Of a DNA stretch of 64,000 nt, positions 56,837 through 64,000 are shown in pieces. Position numbers and translations under genes: made by a program. The first letter of the stretch is position 1. Each line of letters opens with the position of its first letter. This DNA comes from Malachius bipustulatus. Its lineage: Eukaryota > Arthropoda > Insecta > Coleoptera > Melyridae. A model generated the notes under the pieces. That model saw only the letters and a list, made by a program, of their open reading frames with translations, was not told the origin of the DNA and did not search any database. Location of the stretch: NCBI GenBank assembly GCA_910589415.1, contig OU342635.1:15376001-15440000 (forward strand). The letters are read 5' to 3'.

Positions 56837-57473
56837 ATACAGGTGATCCCGAAATGGCGGACACGGACACCACCACAGCATCCATTGTGGATTAAAGATT
56901 CTAAGTTCACTTATACTTTTTTCTCCAGTATGGCCCCCTTAAGAAGATAATGACCACTTTTGTGGACAAAAAAGTCACAACACTGCAGTACCCTTCTTCA
57001 GGCAGAAAAATAATATCTAGGTCTACAATAATACCCAGATAGATGTTACCATGGAAACATATGAAATGGCAAATCCAACAAAGTTAAAAACAATAATCGT
57101 TGCGCGGATACATATTTGATGATGTTATTCAAAATTTATTTTAGTTGCATTGTTGAGCTCGAATTTGAACAACGATGTCACATTGAAAAATTGTTTTGAA
57201 CTCAAGGAATAGGTAAACTTTTAATGCCTGTAATTCCGTTCCCGATAATAAAAAGCAAACACTATATCGTTATAGTTATGTGAAACCTTGTGCTTTGCCA
57301 GTGTAGGTTGCTTAAAGTTGACTGCCATTTTGGTTTAAATTTTCGAAAAAGGACACCCTATATCTCGGTAACGAAGCCGAGGAAACCATTTTTGTTTTAA
57401 ATTTACAGTCTTTCTGAACATCCTCTACAGCACCCTGTACACCGTGTCCACCACTTCGGGATCACCCTGTATA
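56837..57473. mobile_element. TACAGGGTG-type element with ~33-bp inverted ends
   Basis: The left end ATACAGGTGATCCCGAAATG, continuing GCGGACACGG, is the inverted, diverged copy of the right end (complement ATACAGGGTGATCCCGAAGT, then GGTGGACACGG). Length is about 637 bp with no coding capacity. A second CACCCTGTAC sits 20 nt inside the right end. Confidence 0.65.
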
Positions 57474-58098
57474 CCTTTTCTACAGAGAAAAAATTCATTA
57501 AGTTTGTACCCCTGACATTTTTTTTATATTTTGTTTATTTTTCTTGTTTATATTTTTGGGAGTTACAATTTTAGTTTTAAAATCAAGTGTGCCTGAGAAA
57601 TTAAAAAAAGCGCCTTTTATGTGGCAAATATGACTGAAATTTATTTAAACAAAGTTGTTTGGAATCAACATTTAGGCCTCTATACAAAATTTAAAAAACA
57701 TCGACCAACTATAATTTTTATTAATTTGTTCACTTTAAATAAAAATTTGTAAAATAGTAGGTAATAGCTATGCTCGTTCTTACATAACAGGGACACTTGA
57801 CCATCTTGGTGCATTTTACCACATTCAATAGATTTACCAACAAAAATCATCATAAATTATGTCTAATTTTTCCTAATTTGACATTACCTGCAATTAATGG
57901 CATTTGCTTTAAAAATTTTCAATTTCTAATTTCACAGGTGGATTTCCAATGATGTTAAGAGTTTATTGATATTAAAAAAAAATTTCTTTGCTTAATTAGT
58001 TTTTTGCGACTGTACGTTTAAGCTCACTACATAGATGCTGATTAGACCAGGTATCGAGCGTTAAATTATTCATAAATGTGCTGCGAATAAAATACTCT
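57474..58098. other. No gene seen
   Basis: AT-rich spacer before the second LINE; its 5' end may be hidden here, but no boundary could be placed. Confidence 0.4.
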
Positions 58099-58100
58099 AA

Positions 58101-58424
58101 TTTAATCAATTTAATCTTTGTCATAGGTGTTGTAGATATTTTCACAGTAGTAAAAAATGTAATCATGATGTCAAGTGTTCCAAGTGTGGAGGGGACCATG
58201 ACCTTGAAAGGTGTAGAAATAATGAGGCGAAATGTGTTTTATGTGAGGAAGCTAATGCCAAATTTGGACTATCATTGGACACGAAACATAGACCAAATGA
58301 GATAAAAGCGTGCGGCACGTATAAGTGGTTACTAAAGCGTAATATAAATGAGACTGATTATCCATTTAAGCCAAATTTGGAATGGCTGAATAGTGTAAAA
58401 AGTGTAAATGCAAATACAATTTGA
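58101..58424 (+). pseudogene. LINE ORF1 C-terminal fragment with CCHC zinc knuckles
   Basis: The frame opens after a TAA at 58098-58100 and reads into CHRCCRYFHSSKKC (C-x2-C-x4-H-x4-C), then CSKCGGDHDLERC (C-x2-C-x3-H-x4-C), then a third Cys pair CVLC, ending SVNANTI with TGA at 58422-58424. These are Gag-like RNA-binding knuckles of LINE ORF1 proteins. No start codon or N-terminal portion is available. The stop overlaps the ORF2 start by 17 nt. Confidence 0.75.
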
Positions 58425-61242
58425 CACAAGTGATTTTGTTGCACAAGAGAAAGAATATGAAGGTGTCAAAAGTTTTGTGAGTTTTGTCAGGTATGTTGGA
58501 ATGAGCATTCTCTTGGTTAATGTGAGGAGTATAAATCAGAATAAAACTAGTCTAGAACTGTATTTATCTTCGTTCACTACTAAGCCTAGTCTGGTGGTTT
58601 GTAGTGAAGCGTGGTTGGCATGCACTGCTGATGCGTTCATTGACATTGATGGCTACACTGTCTATTCAAATAATAGTAAATTAAACAGGGCCGATGGGGT
58701 ATTAATCTATGTAGATGAGTCGTTGAAACACACATTTGTTATGGAAAGCATCAACAAGTTGCAGATTGCAAGTGTGTCTGTCCACTTGCAGAATGAAGCT
58801 GTAAAGATTTCTGGTATATACAGGTGCTTTGATTATAGTGAAGAGGATTTTATTGAGGACCTACGACTTTACATCAGAGATAATGCATCAACGGAAAATC
58901 ATTTTGTAATGGGTGACACCAATATCGATATTTTATGTTCAAGTGATAGGATAAACGAGTATCTGTACAATTATCTGGAGGAGGGATATATACCTAAGGT
59001 GTGCTCTGTAACGAGACCGAGTGATGGTCAGTCTGGTCCGGGTTCATGCTTGGATCACGTATTTATAAAAACTAAAATCAAATGTGAAACATTTAAATTT
59101 CATGAAAAAATATCTGACCATTACCCGGTTTTGAATTTGTTGGGAATTGCGCCCAGTGTTAGGAAATTCGGGGCAGCAGTTGATCACAGGAAACTTATAA
59201 CTATTGCCCAATCAAAAGATTGGAATTCAGTAAGCTCAATAGATGATTTAGATCATGCTATAAACAAGTTAATAGAGATAATAAATTCATGTATCAATGA
59301 AGCTAAATATGAAAGATCAAGGGTTAATAGGGGTAGAAAAACCTGGATCACTGCTGGTTTGATTGCATCATGTAGAAGAAAGGATAAGTTGTATAGGGAA
59401 TGGAGGGCAAATGTAGACAATAATGAGCTATTTGTTAGGTATAAAAACTATTGTGCAATTTTAAAAAAGTTATTAACTAAGGCAAGGGACAATTATGAGA
59501 GAATAAAAATTAATACATATGATACTAAAAAATTATGGGCTTACATTCGGGAAAAATTGAATACACAGAAAAATAATAAGGGTGGTTCTATTGACTTTAT
59601 AGAGATAGGGAAGGATAAGGGTAGAATTACCGAAACTAATGAGATTGTAAATTATTTTGGTGAATACTTTGCTACTGTTGGAGCCAAGACTCTAGAAACC
59701 ATCAGGGAACCAGTTTCTAAACCGGAGCTGATTGATGATGATTACTGTGGCAGCTCTCTGTTTTTGAGGCCATGTACTCATTCGGAAGTGTTTTTGAAAA
59801 TTAACTCACTCAAGGATAAAGCTGGTGGAGTTGATGGTATACATGCCAGCGTATTACGAACATTAGGCAATTTCATAGCTGAACCTTTGTCGGTTATTGT
59901 CAACAGGGTCATGGGGGAGGGCTATTGTCCGGTACATTTCAAGAGTGCTGATGTGGTCCCTATTCATAAGAATGGCAGCTTGCATGACGTCAGCAACTAC
60001 AGACCCATTTCATTGGTTTCTAATTTAACTAAAGTATTTGAGAAAATACTTTATGAAAGAATGGTAAATTTTATGGATAAACATAATATAGTGGCATCAA
60101 ATCAGTTTGGGTTCCGAAGGGGGGTAGGCTGTGGTCATGCTCTGGCTGAGATGAGTCACTATGTACATAGTTGTTTGAATGAATCTAGGCCTGTGGCCAT
60201 GGCTTTTGTTGATGTGGCTAAGGCATTTGATTGCGTAAATCATCAGATTCTATTGAGAAAATTGGAAAGAATGGGTGTTAGGGGTGTAGCTTCTGATTTG
60301 TTCAGAAGCTATCTTGAGAACAGAAATATGAGAGTTGTTATAGATAATGTATATAGTACAAATAAGATAGTTAATATAGGCGTTCCGCAGGGATCGGTCT
60401 TGGGCCCACTATTGTTTTTGTTATACGTAAACTCTTTATTGGAGCAGCTAAGTGACTTATATTCTTTTGCTGATGATACTGCTGTCCCCTGTGATGCAGA
60501 TAGTTGGGAGGAACTTAATTTTAAATTGCAGGGCAAACTTGAGATTGTGAATTTTTGGTTGTTCGCTAATAAGTTGTCTGGTAACGTGCTGAAAACAAAG
60601 ATCATAACTTTTGGTAACTACAGAGATTCTGTTCCGGAAAAATTTGAGATAATAATAGATGGCAAAATAGTCACAAGAACAACGAGCATCAGATACTTGG
60701 GAGTGATACTTGATTACAATTTCAAGTGGGATGAACATGTAGATAGTGTGGTAAAAAGGACAAAGTATTTGATCTATGTATTCTATAAACTTTCATTCAT
60801 CATGGATGCTAGAAAGTTACTGCAAGTGTACTATGCATTGTTTAACAGTGTATCAACTTATGGAATAATAGCATGGGGGAACGCTTGTAAAAGTGTTCTG
60901 ATAAAACTGGAATCCCTACAGAATAGGATACTAAAGATAATATATAGGAGGGGTAATGGAGGAGTGTCTCTGAGACCTATGAGTATCAGCCAAACTTTTA
61001 AATTAGAAGCACTATTGTATTCATATAAGAAATTAAGTGATAATTATCAGAGCAGTGAGAGTATAACAAGAAATAAAACTATCCCTCTTCCAGCATGCAA
61101 ATTAAATAGTGGCTTGAGAAGACACACGTATACTGCGGTTAAATTGTTCAATGAACTGCCAGCTACTATGAAAACTATTGACAGTAAAAATCGTCGTAGT
61201 CTTAAAAGAAAATTGGCACAATGGATCAGGCAGAATAAATAA
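58408..61242 (+). CDS. LINE ORF2: AP-endonuclease + reverse transcriptase, 944 aa
   Basis: Starts at the ATG at 58408, which overlaps the end of ORF1 in a +1-shifted frame. Endonuclease: LLVNVRSINQNK (36-47), VVCSEAWLA, VMGDTNIDI, CLDHVFIKT and KISDHYPVLNLL, which contains SDH. Reverse transcriptase: KAGGVDGIHASVL, VSNYRPISLVSNLTKVFEKI, NQFGFRRGVGCGHAL, AFVDVAKAFDCVNH, IGVPQGSVLGPLLFLLYVNS and FADD at 687-690. The C-terminal TYGIIAWGN...LESLQNRILKIIYRR is typical of L2-like elements. Nicks the target and reverse-transcribes the element RNA. No interruption seen, so the copy is young. Length is in the normal range. Confidence 0.9.
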   Translation: MQIQFDTSDFVAQEKEYEGVKSFVSFVRYVGMSILLVNVRSINQNKTSLELYLSSFTTKPSLVVCSEAWLACTADAFIDIDGYTVYSNNSKLNRADGVLIYVDESLKHTFVMESINKLQIASVSVHLQNEAVKISGIYRCFDYSEEDFIEDLRLYIRDNASTENHFVMGDTNIDILCSSDRINEYLYNYLEEGYIPKVCSVTRPSDGQSGPGSCLDHVFIKTKIKCETFKFHEKISDHYPVLNLLGIAPSVRKFGAAVDHRKLITIAQSKDWNSVSSIDDLDHAINKLIEIINSCINEAKYERSRVNRGRKTWITAGLIASCRRKDKLYREWRANVDNNELFVRYKNYCAILKKLLTKARDNYERIKINTYDTKKLWAYIREKLNTQKNNKGGSIDFIEIGKDKGRITETNEIVNYFGEYFATVGAKTLETIREPVSKPELIDDDYCGSSLFLRPCTHSEVFLKINSLKDKAGGVDGIHASVLRTLGNFIAEPLSVIVNRVMGEGYCPVHFKSADVVPIHKNGSLHDVSNYRPISLVSNLTKVFEKILYERMVNFMDKHNIVASNQFGFRRGVGCGHALAEMSHYVHSCLNESRPVAMAFVDVAKAFDCVNHQILLRKLERMGVRGVASDLFRSYLENRNMRVVIDNVYSTNKIVNIGVPQGSVLGPLLFLLYVNSLLEQLSDLYSFADDTAVPCDADSWEELNFKLQGKLEIVNFWLFANKLSGNVLKTKIITFGNYRDSVPEKFEIIIDGKIVTRTTSIRYLGVILDYNFKWDEHVDSVVKRTKYLIYVFYKLSFIMDARKLLQVYYALFNSVSTYGIIAWGNACKSVLIKLESLQNRILKIIYRRGNGGVSLRPMSISQTFKLEALLYSYKKLSDNYQSSESITRNKTIPLPACKLNSGLRRHTYTAVKLFNELPATMKTIDSKNRRSLKRKLAQWIRQNK

Positions 61243-61634
61243 GACAACTATATTGATAGCTTGATGTTGTTATTTTATTGTTGTTGTTTTTTTTGGTTTT
61301 TTTTGTTCTTTGTATTTTTTGTTTTTCATTCTTTGTAATTTTTAATTTATGTTTTTCCTTCTTATTTTTTTCTTCTTCTTTTTCTCAACTGTTGCTGATT
61401 AGTTATCTAAATACCTTTTTGAGTACCTATTATAGTATTTACACTGTGTGTACTCAGGCCACTACTGCGTACAGGTATTATATATACCTCCTTGTAGTAT
61501 TACTGTTACCGCATTGTGAGATACAGATTGTTTGAAACTTTGTAGAGAATGTGTAATGACTTCTGAAGATGTATGTTATTTATATTTTGTTATTTGTAAG
61601 TGAATACAATGGAAATGGTCTTTTTTATGTGGTC

Positions 61635-61655
61635 TAAATAAATAAATAAATAAAT
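61635..61655 (+). repeat. (TAAA)n tail of the LINE
   Basis: Five consecutive TAAA/AAAT units end the element and contain overlapping AATAAA polyadenylation signals. A T-rich 3' UTR precedes them (61260-61400). Confidence 0.8.
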
Positions 61656-63062
61656 CATAAAGTGAACTTTTCGCGAGAATTCTATACAATGGGATACCCT
61701 GTATAACTGTTTGTAACATTGTTTTAACTGTAATAACAATTTGGCGCCCTTTAGAGGCGAAACTATGCGAAATTTGCTAAAGTAATAGCTAAAATTGCAG
61801 GAAATTTTTCGCCCTAAAACTTTTGCTTGGCTGTATTTTTCTCAAAAATTAATAGTTTTGGCTTGAAATCAAAAGTAAGGAGCAAAAGTATACAAACTGG
61901 AAGCTTGTACTTAGTAAGTCACAGGGTTTTAACATTAATGAAATTGAGTTTTGTACAAGTCTAGTGTTTATGAGATATGTTTGGGGATGTTTGGTTCGCT
62001 ATTAAAATGATTCAAAACAAGTGCAAACTGATAATTTATTGATGAATACCAGATAACATGAAAGATGCGTCTAATTCGCACGGTAGCTACATCTCAACAA
62101 CCCCACTTCCCTCTTCATCTCTCTGGGCCCTGATCTTGGGCTGGGTTGTCAAATTGAACAAAAATATTGAGATGAATGGTTACAAATTTGTAGAGGCGCA
62201 AACATCTAGATTTAGAGAAAAATTATACAAGAAGTATTTTTGACAAAAACGATTTGTAGTTAACGAGCCTATTTCAGTTAAAACACTTCACTAATGATGT
62301 AGAAAAATTCAAAAGAAGTTATTTCAATAACATTTTATTCTAAAGATAAGCCTGGAGATAATATTTTCACAAAACTGAATTTGCACGTTAAATTCCTATG
62401 ACCCACTTACAAGTTTCCAGCCTATACATGAGAAAATTTTGTGCTCTCTAGTGGCGAAACGATGTGATATTTGGCAAAAATAAAAAGTTTTTAAACCAAA
62501 ATTGTGGGAAATTTTCCCTCTGCAACTTTAGTTCTATGAAACTTTTCACCAAAATACCTACCTAGTTTCGCATTAAAACCCAAAAAACCTCAAAAAGGAT
62601 AAAATCACTTATACTTATTCTATTTCTCAGAAGACACTCACAGTAATTAATAAGTTTTTAGATACAAAATACCCTTTTATTAACAGACTGGGAAACAATA
62701 ATAGGTGAGTACCTAACATCACTTTAAACAATAATAATTCAAGATACAAAAAACTTAAATTTTATAATAAAAACAGTCAAACCTATCACTATGCAATAAT
62801 TATTATTGTTTTTTAAAAATTACAGTCAAAAACTATCTATTTTTCAAAGATTTGACAAAAAACAGTTTTTGTCAATATTAATATACTGTACCATTTAGTA
62901 TAAATATGAAAATGGTCGAATAATATGCATAAAATACGGTAGCAAAAATTATATGCCTGTATTTATATACAATTATATAATATATTTGATGAATTTTATT
63001 GGGATTTAGGTTCTAATTTAAATTTGCCACTAAAGATTCTTTACAGAACAAATTAGAAAAAC
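61656..63062. other. Intergenic, with a pair of diverged direct repeats
   Basis: No gene. The segment at about 61741-61830 (GGCGCCCTTTAGAGGCGAAA, ATGCGAAATTTGC, GGAAATTTTTCGCCCTAAAA) resembles 62440-62530 (TGTGCTCTCTAGTGGCGAAA, ATGTGATATTTGG, GGAAATTTTCCCTCTGCAAC). The two are about 700 bp apart in the same orientation. The rest is very AT-rich. Confidence 0.5.
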
Positions 63063-63177
63063 TTTCGTACAGCATGCGAGGAGAAGACTGAAGACATGGA
63101 CGGTACCGTTTCGTCCTTATTATGGACTCATCAGCATATCATATCAGTCAGCTCTAAACCACACATGCTATACGAAA
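63063..63177 (-). ncRNA. Hammerhead self-cleaving ribozyme, type I
   Basis: The minus strand contains CTGATGA, stem II GTCC-ATAATAA-GGAC, GAAA, stem III ACGG-TA-CCGT and the cleavage triplet GTC, all the invariant core parts in the right order (core about 63086-63149). Helix I pairs GATATG with CATGTC, then GACTGA with TCAGTC across a small internal loop. Beyond a larger loop, TTTCGTATAGCATGTG pairs with a 16-nt partner (63162-63177 with 63063-63078). Predicted cleavage is between 63099 and 63098. Internal loops in helix I facing the 7-nt stem II loop are what natural hammerheads use for tertiary contacts. The 4-bp stem III with a 2-nt loop is typical of versions found in Penelope-like and other small retroelements, which often cleave as dimers. 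No retroelement ORF is visible beside it. Confidence 0.85.
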
Positions 63178-63400
63178 TTTGGAAGTTCTATCTATTCTAA
63201 CTGGTGTTTTCGTTTTGTAGTGGCTTTTAATTTTCAAATGAGTGAGTAGGCAACCAGAGAATATTTATATACAATGGCGCAGTGTATGGAAGTTGACTTA
63301 CAATCATTTTTTCCAATTTATATGTATACAGGACTACAGGAGATTTCATGAGCCATTTTATATATGTACACACCTATGTAAACAACGTGATAAGACACTA
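63178..63400. other. No gene seen
   Basis: Short AT-rich spacer between the ribozyme and the pogo-like element. Confidence 0.4.
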
Positions 63401-63404
63401 TGTA

Positions 63405-64000
63405 GGGGAGAGTGGGGCAGGTTCGTACATGGGGCACCTCCGGCCATTTCAAATTTACTCTCAATTTGAAATGGCGTATTTGAACCAAAACAATACAATT
63501 TAAATGGGGCAGGTTAGAACACTATCCGGAATTGCCCCACTATGTCCGGATGTGCCTCACATGTATTTTATAAGTAAAACAAAACTTTTTTTATAGAATG
63601 GTAAGAACATAATATATGAAAAAAAGAAACCGCCCTGAAGTTTCTAAAGCTATAATAAAGCAGACAGTTTATAATGTACTTACTTAAAAAAAAATGTCAA
63701 TACGCACAACATCTGAGACATTTGGTATTCTAAAGTCAACAGTTCAGGATAACGTTAAAAGGATGAAAAAGAAGCAATAACTTATGAAGGATGATTCGGG
63801 CAATGAAAGTAGCAACGATGAAGAAATTACAGACTCAAAATATTCAACACGACAAGTATTTAGTTTCAAAGAAGAAGATGAATTAGAAAAGTACTTAATT
63901 CAATCATCAAAAATTCTACATGGTATAACTTACAAAACGGCTCAAATCTTGGGTTATCAATATGCCTGCAAATTAGGAAAGGTGTACCCAAACAACTTGG
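63405..64000 (+). mobile_element. pogo/Tigger-like DNA transposon, 5' part, cut by window end
   Basis: Begins with a GGGGAGAGTGGGGCAGGTTC-type end and a second GGGGCAGGTTAGAACACTAT nearby, the style of terminal sequence seen in pogo-related insect elements. Coding pieces follow from about 63598: MVRT-stop, RNRPEVSKAIIKQTVYNVL, then SIRTTSETFGILKSTVQDNV (about 63695, the N-terminal psq/CENP-B helix-turn-helix, usual 'IR.AA..FGIP.STL...V'), then KYSTRQVFSFKEEDELEKYL, ILHGITYKTAQILGYQYACK and KLGKVYPNNL (the second CENP-B-type DNA-binding segment). Stops and a frameshift show decay. The catalytic DDE part would lie beyond the window. Confidence 0.75.

Larger units (their letters stand above)
58099..61655 (+). 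mobile_element. Second LINE (L2/CR1 group), intact ORF2, truncated ORF1
   Basis: Contains the C-terminal zinc-knuckle end of ORF1, an uninterrupted 944-residue ORF2, a T-rich 3' UTR of about 390 bp and a (TAAA)n tail at 61635-61655. It differs from the 34-kb LINE in ORF1 type (CCHC knuckles rather than PHD), tail sequence and RT C-terminus, so it is an independent family. ORF1 upstream of 58098 is stopped or missing: a 5'-truncated insertion, or a copy with a damaged ORF1. Confidence 0.85.

Noticed and set aside
61278..61535. 85-residue hydrophobic ORF after the LINE ORF2
   Set aside because: It is a translation of the T-rich LINE 3' UTR (poly-Phe/Leu), not a gene.
1..64000. CRISPR arrays, bacterial operons, riboswitches
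   Set aside because: No regularly spaced short repeats with unique spacers and no prokaryotic gene organisation; introns and LINEs show nuclear insect DNA.

Overview
The window is nuclear DNA from an insect. It is strongly AT-rich. Two host genes have small exons and GT-AG introns, and they sit in a sea of decayed and some intact transposable elements. No bacterial-type operons, CRISPR arrays, complete rRNA genes or complete tRNA genes were seen. The frequent palindromic TAGGTACCTA-type words and TACAGGGTG-ended fold-back repeats would fit a hemipteran such as an aphid or whitefly, but that placement is a guess from base composition and repeat style.

Layout. 0-9 kb: BEL/Pao integrase remnant, a badly decayed RTE-type LINE (2.5-4.8 kb), a LINE 3' fragment (5.6-6.2 kb), a GC-richer unidentified block (7.0-7.9 kb) and a 5S-rRNA-derived stretch. 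9-16.5 kb: small non-autonomous DNA elements (fold-backs, a 35-bp-TIR MITE, a hairpin repeat). 16.5-24 kb: an RNase H-bearing LINE remnant of the I/LOA/R1 type, an antisense LINE fragment and a decayed piggyBac transposase. 24.4-26.9 kb: an antisense Jockey-like element with an internal 150-bp perfect tandem duplication. 29-34.2 kb: hairpins, a mariner-like fragment and three fold-back elements, one nested inside another. 34.2-38.7 kb: an apparently intact CR1/L2-group LINE whose two ORFs are joined by what looks like a programmed -1 frameshift site. 41.5-45.4 kb: two large fold-back elements, one carrying tandem subrepeats.

Host genes. 47.9-51.6 kb, plus strand: a six-exon inositol-pentakisphosphate 2-kinase (IPPK), with an antisense LINE fragment in its fourth intron. 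54.1-56.3 kb, minus strand: a complete six-exon gene for a 410-residue membrane-anchored protein. It is related to the N-terminal region of insect proteins usually labelled 'putative phosphoenolpyruvate synthase'. The two genes converge, with a Harbinger-like MITE between them.

58.1-61.7 kb: a second LINE with an intact 944-residue ORF2, from a different lineage. 63.06-63.18 kb, minus strand: a very good type I hammerhead self-cleaving ribozyme with a long helix I. The window ends inside a pogo/Tigger-like transposase remnant. The two most notable observations are the hammerhead ribozyme and the in-frame T_TTA_AAC heptamer joining ORF1 to an AUG-less ORF2 in the first intact LINE.

All identifications are by eye from translated motifs; no database search was possible.
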